From Actinomucor elegans (Eukaryota; Mucoromycota; Mucoromycetes; Mucorales; Mucoraceae), in NCBI GenBank assembly GCA_026027325.1, contig JAMSLZ010000013.1, positions 454,501 to 518,500 on the forward strand: DNA of 64,000 nt, read 5' to 3'. The notes under the pieces were generated by a model that was given only the letters and a program-made list of their open reading frames with translations, did no database searches and was not told the DNA's origin. The stretch's first letter is position 1; each line of letters starts with the position of its first letter. The translations under genes were made by a program, and so were the position numbers. Positions 1 through 11,547 of this stretch are shown piece by piece.

Positions 1-2727
1 TGCAGATGAAGTAGGTATGTTGCAGAAAGAAGTACTGTCATCTTTAGTTGACGTAGTAGATAGAGACCACTTAGTAGGGTCATTCAGTGATGAAAGACGT
101 TCTTCAGTAGTGTTGAGTCTTTCAACTACGTCTTCTAATTGCTGAGACAATGCTGACAGATCAGGAATAGAGCTCTCTTGGATATCATTGGAAATCAACT
201 GCAAATAGTTTCCTATCACTTTAATATTCTTTCCTTGTTCTTCTTGACCTTGTTGTTGATTCTTGGCTATTTCAGTCATGGCTTTCTCAATTGTATTGGT
301 GATCTTTTCGTGAAGTCGACTGATATCACTAGGTACAGAGGGGAGAGAACGATTTTGACGAACATTGGATTCAATAGTGGTAAGTGTTGAGTTTTGAATC
401 TCTCTTGATTCTTCAATCCATTCTGAAATTTGCTTCTGTTGAGATGCCACTGCCTTGTATAGATCCGACTCTTTGATGTCTACCAAAGATAGCGATGGTG
501 TTGTAGGTGAACTATCGCTTGAGGAACCTGACGCTGAATTAGAATCCATAAAGGACGACGTGAGACGCGATTGGCTGATCTGCACGTTCTCAACCATTTC
601 AATTAAGATATCAAACTTTTCTGAAAGCGACGGCAGCTTCTTTTCTTTATCATCCGTGGTTTCCGCTTCATTATCATTAGTAGAGACACCCACAAGCTCT
701 TCACGCAAATCAGTAAAGTCATTACGAAGCAATTCAATCATACCCTTTTGTTGAGAGTCTTTGGTGTCCGAATCTTGCTTCTCACTTTCTATAAACTTGA
801 TAATATCACCTTGAAGTTCACCCCAGCTCTTCTTAGCATCCTCTAAAGTGTCGCACAGTTTACTAACAGTAGTCTTGATGTCCAAAAGAGGCCCATCAGA
901 AGAAGTTTTGATTTGGTCTCTTAACACTTGAAGGTTAAACTTGACATCGGACAATGTTTCCTTGAGTGTGTCGTTGCTATCAAAATCACCACTTACAATA
1001 CTTCTTGTCTTGTAGTTATCATGGGTTGATGACTTTCTGTAATCCATTTGCTTTTGATGATGTTCTAGTTCGTCCACACGATTGCGCCATTTACGCACTT
1101 CAATCTCCAGAGACTCGATTTTTGCCTGATACTTTCCATCAAAATCCATATGTCCACCAGTCATTTTGCCCTTCTTCTCCAACTCACTGTACTTGCTCCT
1201 CCATTGTATGGCTTCACGCTCAAAGATCTCGCATTTTGTTTCTAATGCCTGCCTTTGCCGATCCATCTCTGTGTTCAGCTCCTCTTCTCTTTCTTGAAGC
1301 TCTTGTTGAAAGTGGCGTTCCTTCTTTGCAAGAGCTTCCTTTAGTTCTGCTTCTCTATTTTGCAGTTCTTGCTGATAGAATCGATCCTTCTTGGCAGCAC
1401 TTTCAGTCAATGCTTGAATCTGTTCTTTCAATTGAGTGTTTTCTGCATCAAGTTCTTCAGCTACGCCTTGAAGATCGCGGTTCATTTGTTCAGATGAATG
1501 GATACGAGAAGTCAGTTCATTTTGAGTAGCAATGGATACCTTTCCCATGATGGAAGTCAGTGAATCGACCCAGTCTTTTCGCGATAACATATCATCGGTT
1601 GCTAGGAAAACGTCCTCTCGCTTGACGAGCATGCGAATCTCCCATTTGATGCCTTGCTTATAGTCTTGTTGGCGTGGAGACACTTCGAGTACTTCGCTCA
1701 TATCATATGTATGAATATGGTTGGTACACTAACGAATGAACTTGGCTTAAGTATATCTTTATATTTGCTTATACAATATATTCACCTTCACGTCTTTGTA
1801 CAAGTATAGTCCTCCAGGCTTTACTGCGCTTCCGTGTTTAGCTACAGCATAAACAGCTTTCCATTGCTATTTAAAATATCTCAATAAGGCAACCCATCAA
1901 TAACGCATTTATGCAGTGTTACCATTAATCCATTCTTCCTATATAGCCATCCTTCTTTGACAATCTATCATAAAAAGGTTAATATTAAAGTAAGCTAATG
2001 TTACTTCTATTGTATCCATACTTTGAATTCTTGAGAACCAGTAGGGGAAGTATGATAGAAACTAGGTGCTGGTTGAACAGACATGATGGATCCCCCTGCG
2101 CCTATAGATAATACCCAAGGATATTGAGAAATAATGATTTATGATTTGAAAGCATAGCTTACCTCGGTTGATGCTAGGCGATCTAGCGCGAACATCTTGA
2201 ATTACAACCATACGTTCTTCTTCTACATCTTCTCCTTCATCTTCTCCGTCGGTATTGTCATATACCACATCCTCATCATCATTATTGTTAATTATTGCTG
2301 TATTGAATTGATGCTGCTGAGGCTTGAATGGTTTCATATTATTACTGGAAGATTTATTGGGTATAGGAGAAACGGATCGATAGTTTGAACCAGCTGTGTT
2401 TCTTGACGCAACACCCTCTTGTTGCTGCATTAGCCATTGATGGTGTTGCTGAAGTGCAGCCACCGATTGACCTGCTCCTGAGCCAGAGGCTGCAGTAGTA
2501 GGTAGCGGTCTGCGTGCGTATTTACCAGCTTGGCGTGTACTTCCAGCATCTGATGCGCTTGAAAGACTATCCGGTATAGGGCTTACAGAGCGCTTTTTCA
2601 AAGCGTTATGTTCTGCACCGTTGGAAGGAGAAACAGACCTGGCACGCCAATCACTACCACTGTTTCTTACACCAAGGTTGGTCCTAGGGCGACTATAATT
2701 ATTTTCTTTTGGAGGTGTTGTGTACAT
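1..2727 (-). CDS. PH-domain coiled-coil protein, C-terminus cut by window edge
   Basis: Five exons can be joined: 2727-2163, 2101-2022, 1964-1923, 1866-1786 and 1728-1, all with GT..AG introns and consistent phase; 832 codons are visible and the frame is open at the left edge. Residues 1-210 are low complexity, with repeated RSVSPI-type serine-proline motifs and an acidic stretch. Residues about 215-320 form a pleckstrin homology domain: it opens with VKEGWLYRKNG, contains GGLYLYKD, and ends with the invariant tryptophan in RKDWVDSL. This domain is split over three exons and is invisible without splicing. The rest is long coiled coil rich in E, K and Q with acidic serine-rich linkers. The PH domain suggests phosphoinositide binding at a membrane, with the coiled coil as scaffold. 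I do not recognise an orthologue. The PH assignment is firm; the role is inferred. Confidence 0.85.
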
Positions 2728-4185
2728 ATGGGACTTGAATAAAGAAAAAGAATAAAGAAAAACAATTGACTTTCTGGAGCTTTATTATCAACACGACGCT
2801 TGCCTTTTCGGGAAGTCAACATAACACAGAAGTGCTTAGAACATAACAGACTACTACTTATGGATACTACTGTTTTATCTCAATGTTAATAAGAACTGAT
2901 GGCGTGTAAGTTGTAGAGTGTAGTAGCTTTGTGTATAATTCATACAGTTTCAGTTATGTGGTGAGTTTTGGACTATTTTCTTTTACAAACATACAATTCA
3001 ACTAACTTCTGTTATATTATCTTTATCAGATCCACTGAAGTTTTATTACAATTAGAGATATATTGAAGGTCTGAAATGAGATTTTTCAATACTGCCAAAA
3101 TCGCTTATTTAGTGTGCTGGCTTAATATCTAAGTTTTTTTTCACTTACCTCTATTATCGAGATAAAAGTCAACTTGACGAGTAAATGGTGTGATAAATTG
3201 GAATATATTCATTGTATGCAGTTAATTAGAAGTTGGTTTAATAAACACAGATATTAATTACGAACATGAAATGCCTGTCAAATACTACATTCAATTGAGA
3301 TCAATCAATAAATACATAGATGATAAGCCATCATTGATTATGTGAAATATGGATAACTACAGCTTACAGCAAGAATATAGTGTATTCGATGCACTTTGAC
3401 AGAGTAAAGTGTTAAGAGATACGCATGCTCATCCCAAGCATGTAACAGATAGCAATCAGATGTGGAATCTGACTGAGGCCACACAGGAGATTTAGAGATG
3501 CAGAAGAGGAAGCCATACGGCCTAATTTTGAAAATGATGAACGGGTGTTTTCCCGAAAATACAAATCAGTTTTTGCGCCATTCTATGTACATTTAAAATT
3601 TTCTAGAACGCTTATTGTGTATTAGCAATGTTATTTATTAAAGGTTGGATAAACTTCTGTCAAAATATTTCTAGGTTGTAAGCGGTGAGCACTTTGTTTA
3701 ATATCAAACAAGCAATAAAAACCCTTCAAAATCGATAGTGCGGTGGTTTGTTTGTATCATTTTTTGATAGTTTCAGTACAATTTCGAGAGCATGGCTCAC
3801 ATTACAAGTACGTACTGTATTGTTTAAAGCATATAATTTTATTATTCAAATTTTTTTTTGTACATGAAAAGTTTGGTTTACCTTGGTAAACGATATGGGG
3901 TGGATTGAAGCATTATAATCGAATTATGTGAATTTAAAAAGATCAAGGTATTACCTTCGCTTTATTTCAATTACATGAGGACCCTTTAAGGGTTTTGTTA
4001 GCCAACTTTATGTTAGTTTAAAGTGATGATCTATATGATTTACATAGCGTATGGCCCCAATTAATTATTCAAATTCCTCTTAAATGGCAAAGGTATAAAG
4101 CCACTCTCGTATCGACCTGGGCAGAACGATCACAGGGCCACTTTCGCAATTTTAACAATTATACGGCGATCTTGATCACAAAGTA
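2728..4185. other. Intergenic region, divergent promoters
   Basis: About 1.46 kb between the divergent PH-domain and DEG1 genes. It is AT-rich with short A/T runs. I see no RNA gene, repeat or convincing coding exon on either strand. Both promoters should lie here. Confidence 0.6.
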
Positions 4186-5502
4186 ATGAGTCAATGGTTT
4201 CGAAATCTATTCCGTATAAGCACAATCCCGGCCAATTCCATATCGTCCAACTATGATAAACTAACACGACCTCAACTGATTGCCAGAATCAAGACATTAG
4301 AGCATCAGATCAATAAAAGCAGTAGTACACATAAATCTAGAATCAGCCAAGGGAGAAGACCTTTTGATATCCATCAATATGGAGAGAGACGTATAGCACT
4401 TAAAATAGCATATCTCGGTTGGAACTATTCAGGTTTTGCGAGTCAAAACGACGCTATAGCTACGCCTACAGTTGAAGACCAGCTGTTTAAAGCCTTGGAG
4501 TCTTGTAAATTGATCGTAGGCGCTGACCAATGTCACTTTACTCGATGTGGACGCACAGATAAAGGTGTTAGTGGCGTTGGACAAGTAGTAGCATTAAATG
4601 TTCGAAGCAATAATAAGAAAGGCGCTGTTAGTACAGACGAAAAAACTCTTCCTTATATCGAGATTATCAACCGACTATTACCAAAAGATATTCGCGTTCT
4701 TGCCTGGGCACCTGTAGCACCAACATTTAACGCTCGATTCGATTGTAGATCACGTACTTACAAGTATTTTTTCGAGAAGGGCAACTTGGATCTGGAATTA
4801 ATGCGACAGGCAGCCAGTTATATGCTGGGGCAGCATGATTTTCGAAACTTTTGCAGACTAGATCCTTCCAAAAATATCACCAACTACGAACGCACCATTC
4901 TTTCTTTGGATATAAAGCCAATTGATGAGGGCCATTTCTATGAGGTCGAGTTGAAGGGAACGGCATTCTTATGGCACCAAGTAAGGTGCATTATGGCAAT
5001 CCTATTCCTTGTAGGCCAAAAATTAGAATCGCCTGGGATAGTTAAAGATTTACTGAATATTGAAAAGGTATCTGCAAGACCTGATTACCCTATGGCAAGC
5101 GATTTACCATTGATGCTATACGATTGCGAATTTGAAGGTATCAATTGGATTTACGCTAATGACAATGAAAATAGTAATGGTAGAGGACAGACAGTACCTA
5201 CACCACTTCGAACTCATCGCCACTTTCACGAACTTTGGTCATCGCATGTTATAAAGGGGCTGTTATATAGAACATGTCTCCAGCAATTAGAGTCGTTTCC
5301 AATTATGCTTTCTCAAGGTGTTTCTTCAATCAAAAATAGCATGCTTTCTCAAGGTCCCGAAAAATCTTCAGTTTTACTGGGTGCAGGAAGAGTCATTAGA
5401 ACGAATCATTACAAGAAGTTGTTGGATCGACCTCGAGCTGATTCAGATGAAGTAAAGAAAGAAAAGTATCGCTTAAAGAAACTAAGAAAGCAAGAAAACT
5501 GA
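4186..5502 (+). CDS. DEG1: tRNA pseudouridine synthase Deg1/Pus3
   Basis: Single-exon gene of 438 residues, close to the length of yeast Deg1. TruA-family enzymes convert uridine to pseudouridine in tRNA; the Deg1/Pus3 branch acts at positions 38 and 39 of the anticodon arm. The catalytic aspartate lies in CGRTDKGVSGVGQV (about residues 123-136). Family motifs FNARFDCRSRTYKYFF, GQHDFRNFCRLD and FLWHQVRCIMAIL follow in order. The N-terminal LTRPQLIARIKTLEHQI helix is typical of the Deg1/Pus3 branch rather than bacterial TruA. A basic tail ends the protein. It converges with the pirin gene, 113 bp away. Assignment to the family is secure; the tRNA positions come from family knowledge. Confidence 0.95.
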   Translation: MSQWFRNLFRISTIPANSISSNYDKLTRPQLIARIKTLEHQINKSSSTHKSRISQGRRPFDIHQYGERRIALKIAYLGWNYSGFASQNDAIATPTVEDQLFKALESCKLIVGADQCHFTRCGRTDKGVSGVGQVVALNVRSNNKKGAVSTDEKTLPYIEIINRLLPKDIRVLAWAPVAPTFNARFDCRSRTYKYFFEKGNLDLELMRQAASYMLGQHDFRNFCRLDPSKNITNYERTILSLDIKPIDEGHFYEVELKGTAFLWHQVRCIMAILFLVGQKLESPGIVKDLLNIEKVSARPDYPMASDLPLMLYDCEFEGINWIYANDNENSNGRGQTVPTPLRTHRHFHELWSSHVIKGLLYRTCLQQLESFPIMLSQGVSSIKNSMLSQGPEKSSVLLGAGRVIRTNHYKKLLDRPRADSDEVKKEKYRLKKLRKQEN

Positions 5503-5615
5503 AAGAAATAAAAGTTAAGCATTGAGTTTATTACAATAATAGAGTATAGATCATTATGATTGTGAATGTGTTATTAAGGTACTAAAAGCTTATTTTCTTT
5601 GTAATATTCTACCAT

Positions 5616-6692
5616 TTATTTTTGCCATTTGCCTTGGATAGACGAAGTCCAGCCTTGAGCACCTTCAAAACCATTTCTACCGTGCTGATAGTCAGCAAAT
5701 GCTTGATAGATTTCCTGTGTTGTGTTCATAACAAAAGGACCATGTTGTACAATAGGCTCGCCAATTGGTTTACCAGCAATAATGACAAAATGAGTATTAT
5801 CGGAAGTTGATTCAACGGGAATGTATGTTCCTTCGTTATTGCTTAGCACTAAGGTATGATGTGCTTCGGATGCGTGCTCTGACCCTCCAAACTTGGCAGA
5901 ACCCGCAATTGTATAAATGAAACCTGCATAGTTGGCTGGAATCTCCTGTTCAAATTTTTTACCCTTGGCCATCTTGACATCAATAAACATTGTAGGTGTA
6001 CGTGTAATTACCGGACTGGTTACTCCATTGGATGTACCAGCAATCACTTTGACATCCACGCCTGGCTCTGGAGAAACATGAGTAACCTTCTCCTTGGGTA
6101 GTTCTTGATAGTTGGGTTCTGCGAGTTTATCTTTGCTGGCCAAATTTACCCAAAGTTGTAAACCATGATTGCGACCGTCAGTTGCAGGAATTTCAGAGTG
6201 CACGATGCCTTTAGCTGCTGACATCCATGTAAAAATCAGCAATTAAATGTTAGTTTTCTTGTTATATAATAAACACTCGAGCAATGGAAAAGATACTTAT
6301 TGTAAATCACCAGGACCAATACGGCCTTTATGTCCTTTAAAGTCTTCATGTAAGAATTCGCCTTCCAACATATATGTCACTGTTTCAACTGTATTGGTAG
6401 ATTATAAGTATATCTGAAAAATAATAGGTGTAGCAATCAACTTACAGCCTCTGTGTGGGTGATCAGGAAAACCTCCAGGAGCGCGTACATCAAATTCATC
6501 TAACATTAAGAATGGATCCAAGTTACGAAGAGCGTGTGTACCGATACTACGAAATACTATTGTTGCATATAGGTTATAAACTAGAACAATTACAGATTAA
6601 AAGCTGGTGTACATACCTCTTGCGCCGTCGCCGTCCATTTGCTCTCTTGAGAGCACGCTTTTAATAATGTTTCTTGAGATACGAGCGGTCAT
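5616..6692 (-). CDS. Pirin-like cupin protein
   Basis: Four exons (6692-6617, 6556-6446, 6388-6301, 6228-5616) give 295 residues, a normal pirin length. The N-terminal cupin has RNLDPFLMLDEF, PGGFPDHPHRGFETVTY and HSEIPA, supplying the three histidines and one glutamate that bind the metal ion in pirins. A second cupin-like half follows, with a GPFVMNTTQEIYQAF segment near the C-terminus. Pirins are Fe(II) proteins reported as quercetinases or transcription cofactors; the substrate here is unknown. The third intron lacks GT..AG ends and reads ATAAGT..AC, because only that junction restores DLQWMS in the conserved core. The other introns are ordinary. An ATG at 6692 gives the family N-terminus MTARISRNI. 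Confidence 0.93.
6229..6300 (-). other. Apparent AT-AC intron in the pirin gene
   Basis: This 72-bp intron starts ATAAGTATC and ends TTTTTAC. An AAACTAAC branch-like motif lies about 23 bp before the acceptor. The donor differs from the usual GTAAGT only in its first base. Splicing here restores the pirin core GPGDLQ-WMSAAKG in frame. No GT..AG pair in the interval does so: the nearest GT donor (after CAATAA) leaves an in-frame TAA. Because of a short repeat around the junction its position can slide by a few bases, but AT-AC is the only recognised terminal pair among the alternatives. Confidence 0.75.
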
Positions 6693-7215
6693 TGTTTAAA
6701 ATAGAAAATAAGCTTGTTTGAATTCAACTTAAGAAAAAAAAATTACCTGTATGTAAAACACGCTTTTTATATCATTTCTTGGTTTCGGGTTTTAGAAATA
6801 CAGAAAGCCCTTGCTTACTGATTGCTGACTTGAGTATTACAAACAGAATTAGAAATAAAACCTTTACTGATTGGCTATCTGACATTCAAGTTGTATTATT
6901 AAGATTTGGGATAGCAGTCATGGCTTACCGAGTTATAGTATGCATGTTTCACAATAAATTGATAATCTGGGAGTAATACAGTACTTCCAGAAAGTAAAAT
7001 TACACAGCGAAAATTAATATCACACCTTTCCAAGAATGGTTGTCGTGGTACACAAAAAAATATATATCACCACACTGGCAAATCAGATGTCGTATTTCAA
7101 GGAAGTGTCGTTGTATGAGTCTTAGCGCCTTTGGAATATAAATACTGCGTCAGTGCTTTTTATGCCAATTTTCTTTACAAGATAAATTACATTTTAATGA
7201 GTCTACAATTTCTCT
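6693..7215. other. Intergenic region
   Basis: About 520 bp between the pirin start and the transposase remnant. It is AT-rich. I looked for terminal inverted repeats of the transposon and found none I could defend. Confidence 0.5.
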
Positions 7216-8442
7216 ATGAAGATGAGAATGGCACTGTTGTCGACAAGTATGGCAGATCTGAGTCCAATGTATTATATTATTTATGAAGAGCAACTTGCTC
7301 TTGAAACAATGAGTTCTTATGCACAGTACTTGACTAACTTGCCCCATGAACGAGAAAATGAGACGGATGCGATACAAACAGATACAAAGAATAAAATTGG
7401 CGTTGTTATGACAGAGATATTGAGTAAGCATAGTTACACGCTCTATGCAGAACAGGGCAAGGTAAGGTTTTTCAAGCTGCTGTTTGAGAAGTGTTTGAAC
7501 CCTTCTGCCGCCGCAAGGCGACTAGGATTCCATATTCGTGCAGCACAAAGATGGGCGGGAAATTACGAAAAAAATTCTGATAGCATCTTTGAAAAGTTTA
7601 AAAAGACGGGGGGCCATCTACACATTGTCAATGAGAAATATAAGGAAGTCATATTAAAGTGTACTGATGAGAGTCCGTCATCCGCTTTGGAACAGGTGGT
7701 GAAGCGCTTACGTGAAGCATTTAAAGATCTCAAAATATCCAAGAATGTTCTTTATAAAGTCATGAGAAATGACTATAATATAACACTCAAGAAGACTTAA
7801 TTTTAGCTCATTAACAGGAATAGTAATGAAAAGATACAAGAGCGTCTGGAGTGGATTCGTAAGTGGGAGAAAACTGACTGGACTTTCCAACAAACTGTGT
7901 CTTTTGATAAGTCTGCTTTTTATGTTAATATGAAACGTAGTATGGCTTAGTCGAAAAAAGGCTTACCTGTTGTTATTACAGTGTTGAAAACACGAGCACA
8001 GACAACCACCATCTTGGTTGCGATATCTGCCACAGATTTGGTTAAATGCAGCCTGAGACTTCCACAGCCGTCAATTCAAAAGAGAAAATGAGGAGGTGGT
8101 ACTGGGCATATAAGCAAAGGAACGGTAACAGGACATTACATCAGCTTTCTGAAAGCAACAATATATGAAATAGACCAATACTTGCACATGAAGGACCACT
8201 ATCTCGTAATGGATAACATCTCTATCAATACGCTGGAAGGTATTACTCAGTATATCAACTCTCGAGGTTATCGTTGTGCTTACTTGTCTTCATATTCTCC
8301 TGAACTCAACCCAATTGAACAGTTCTGGCTATTTGTTGAGCATACTGAAACATAATCGGTTCTTGAAAAAGAAAATATTATGCGAAGCTTCAAGCGGCTT
8401 GAGACTGAGCGATTTCAAAGATTTTATTTGGCATTCTCATAA
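7216..8442 (+). pseudogene. Tc1/IS630-type DDE transposase, dead by stop codons
   Basis: One reading frame runs 408 codons without a shift but holds five internal stops, at 7798, 7804, 7948, 8089 and 8353. The first 194 codons encode a helix-turn-helix region (NPSAAARRLGFHIRAAQRW). The rest has the DDE catalytic landmarks of IS630/Tc1/mariner elements: FDKSAFYVNMKR with the first aspartate, YLVMDNISIN with the second, and SPELNPIEQFW with the final glutamate. With stops across the catalytic half it cannot make an active enzyme. Decay by point substitution with no frameshift is notable. Terminal repeats and target duplications were not located, so element ends are unknown. Confidence 0.88.
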
Positions 8443-8670
8443 ATGCTTGGATAAATGTCGCAACAAGGAGCAACGTTAATGTCCTTCTCAATCTCCACTT
8501 CAAAAAAAGTAGCTACATGGGTATTTCCTTCAAACAGTCCTTAAACGTGATACAGATGATACTGACTAGCGAACAAGACCGTTCTAATTTGTCGAGTGGA
8601 TTAACTTCAGTTTTATTTTTGGCATATGTAAGACTGTGAAAAAAAAAAGAAGCATCAATTGTAATAGGAG

Positions 8671-9753
8671 CTACAAAGTGTGCTTTGCGAATGCTCTTTG
8701 AAGAGTGATATGGCTGCTATATCTGCTAAACAGGCCTATCTGTTGACCCTCATCATAACAAATTGCCCAATTGAACCTACCTTTTGGCTTGGCTCTCTTG
8801 TTATTGACAAAGATGAGATCTGCACTTGGTTCATCCAGAAGGGCGTTTTCGATAGGCGTGACGCTTTCTGATTCGGCAGATAGGTGATGGCGCTTAAAGT
8901 ACTCGGCGTATTTCACAGCATCCTCTGCATAACAACGAAGGCGTTTCCGAGATATCTCTGTCGCGTCTTGGTCACATTTGAGTATTTTCTTGAATTGACA
9001 GCAAACCGCGTCACAGAATGTTCGCATGTGTTTAATCGAATGATTAATCACGTCTGTTTCCACTGAGAATGTATTCAAAGCTGATTTGTAAATTTCTTGG
9101 ATCGTGGGATCGTCATGTTGATCCAGAGCAAGGATACTCGGTTGTTGCATCATGAATACATAGGCAATAGCAATCATTGGATCCAGTGGGATCTTGTCAA
9201 CGAACTTGGATATCGAGTCTGGAGTATATATCCATACTTTTGTTGCCCATGATTGGCAAGGGTGGGTGTAAAATGGATCACCTTCAGCCTGAGAAAAAGA
9301 GGTATCTCGAAATAGCTTGCTTGAAAATCCGTCAATGCTAATGACCATCAACACAGGTAATGATTTTGTATCTTCAAAGGTGTTGAGACAGTAGCGGATC
9401 ACTCGGGCGATGAAGGCTTGGTCCACCTTCTTCTGGACTTCGACAATCACAGGGGGGAGATTGCGGCCATATTGTGGCAGCGGCAGGTATAAAGAATCAG
9501 TGCGTCGACCGTCAAGCTGTTCATTGGAACCTACAACGTAGGCATTGCCAGTAATACCCTTTCCAATCACAACATTGATAGCTATGTCTTTGATGCTTTT
9601 TTGACGTAGCAAAGCCTTACTGAAGGTATCAGTACCAGGCCGTAAAGGTAATGTCATTGCCAATATATCATAGTCATCCTCGGTCAAGTGAGTGTTCGTG
9701 GTGTAGTTGTCTTGCTGATCAGCAAAATCATCCTCTGTTGATTCTGTACTCAT
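8671..9753 (-). CDS. Predicted PD-(D/E)XK nuclease-like protein
   Basis: Intronless frame of 360 residues from the ATG at 9753. The same frame opens 57 bp further up at a non-ATG codon through a phenylalanine-rich stretch, which I reject as start. Residues about 55-135 resemble the core of PD-(D/E)XK transposase-like nucleases (Rpn/PDDEXK_2 type): an aspartate in GRRTD (D86), then PPVIVEVQKK with the E-x-Q pair (E105, Q107), then FIARVIRYC and a strand LPVLMVISIDG. The C-terminal half is helical and cysteine-containing with no recognised domain. The gene sits between a dead transposon and a large minisatellite that begins about 50 bp upstream of its ATG, which suggests a mobile or fast-evolving origin. 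The nuclease assignment rests on motif spacing only. Confidence 0.6.
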   Translation of the reverse strand: MSTESTEDDFADQQDNYTTNTHLTEDDYDILAMTLPLRPGTDTFSKALLRQKSIKDIAINVVIGKGITGNAYVVGSNEQLDGRRTDSLYLPLPQYGRNLPPVIVEVQKKVDQAFIARVIRYCLNTFEDTKSLPVLMVISIDGFSSKLFRDTSFSQAEGDPFYTHPCQSWATKVWIYTPDSISKFVDKIPLDPMIAIAYVFMMQQPSILALDQHDDPTIQEIYKSALNTFSVETDVINHSIKHMRTFCDAVCCQFKKILKCDQDATEISRKRLRCYAEDAVKYAEYFKRHHLSAESESVTPIENALLDEPSADLIFVNNKRAKPKGRFNWAICYDEGQQIGLFSRYSSHITLQRAFAKHTL

Positions 9754-9800
9754 GCTGGACGGTTCTTGTTTGAAAAAAAAAAAGGGAAAAAACAACAGCA

Positions 9801-11547
9801 GTTCAGACATTTACACACTTTACACACTTCACGCATCTCACACACTTCAGACATCTTACATAATTCACACACTTCAGACATCTTACATAATTCAGACACT
9901 TCAGACACCTCACACACCTTACACACCTCACACACCTCACACACCTTGCACACCTCACACACCTCACACACCTCACACACCTCACACACCTTACACACTT
10001 CAGACACTTCAGACACTTCAGACACTTCAGACACCTCACACACCTTACACACCTTACACACTTCAGACACTTCAGACACTTCAGACACCTCACACACCTC
10101 ACACACCTTACACACTTCAGACACCTTACACACCTCACACACTTCAGACACCTCACACACCTCACACACCTTACACACCTCACACACCTCACACACCTTG
10201 CACACCTCACACACCTCACACACCTCACACACTTCAGACACCTCACACACTTCAGACACCTTACACACTTCAGACACCTCACACACCTTACACACCTTAC
10301 ACACTTCAGACACTTCAGACACTTCAGACACCTCACACACCTCACACACCTTACACACTTCAGACACCTTACACACCTCACACACTTCAGACACCTCACA
10401 CACCTCACACACCTTACACACCTCACACACCTCACACACCTTGCACACCTCACACACCTCACACACCTCACACACCTCACACACTTCAGACACTTCAGAC
10501 ACCTCACACACTTCAGACACCTCACACACCTCACACACTTCAGACACCTTACACACCTCACACACTTCAGACACTTCAGACACTTCAGACACCTCACACA
10601 CCTCACACACCTTACACACTTCAGACACCTCACACACCTCAGACACTTCAGACACTTCAGACACTTCAGACACTTCAGACACTTCAGACACCTCACACAC
10701 CTTGCACACTTCAGACACTTCAGACACTTCAGACACCTCACACACCTCACACACCTTACACACCTTACACACCTTACACACCTTACACACCTTACACACC
10801 TTACACACCTCACACACTTCAGACACCTCACACACCTTACACACTTCAGACACTTCAGACACTTCAGACACCTCACACACCTTACACACTTCAGACACTT
10901 CAGACACTTCAGACACTTCAGACACTTCAGACATCTCACACACCTCACACACCTTACACACTTCAGACACCTTACACACCTCACACACTTCAGACACCTC
11001 ACACACCTCACACACCTCACACACCTTGCACACCTCACACACCTCACACACCTTACACACCTCACACACTTCAGACACTTCAGACACCTCACACACTTCA
11101 GACACCTCACACACCTCACACACTTCAGACACCTTACACACCTCACACACTTCAGACACTTCAGACACTTCAGACACCTCACACACCTTACACACTTCAG
11201 ACACCTCACACACCTCAGACACTTCAGACACTTCAGACACTTCAGACACTTCAGACACTTCAGACACTTCAGACACTTCAGACACTTCAGACACTTCAGA
11301 CACTTCAGACACCTCACACACCTCACACACCTTACACACCTTACACACCTTGCACACCTTACACACCTCACACACTTCAGACACCTCACACACTTCAGAC
11401 ACCTCACACACTTCAGACACCTCACACACTTCAGACACCTCACACACTTCAGACACCTTACACACTTCAGGCACTTCAGTCACCTCGCACATCCCACACA
11501 CTTCAGATACTTCATAAATCTCATAAATCTCATGCATCTTATACATC
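9801..11547. repeat. 1.75-kb minisatellite of 9-bp units
   Basis: About 194 tandem 9-bp units. Read on the plus strand the main variants are TTCAGACAC, CTCACACAC and CTTACACAC, with rarer CTTGCACAC. Edge units are degenerate (about 9801-9890 and 11460-11547). Higher-order structure is visible: the rare CTTG unit occurs at 9945, 10197, 10440 and 11025, all separated by exact multiples of nine (252, 243, 585 bp), and long blocks with the same order of variants recur around it. The unit is a multiple of three, so several frames stay open on both strands through the whole array; these are a by-product of the repeat. The plus strand is very poor in G. Confidence 0.97.

Noticed and set aside
455..1529. 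Plus-strand frames at 455-754 and 966-1529
   Set aside because: They are antisense shadows of the coiled-coil part of the PH-domain gene, which is open over the whole interval.
9801..11547. Possible CRISPR-like array
   Set aside because: Units are 9 bp and contiguous; there are no spacers, and the host is a eukaryote.
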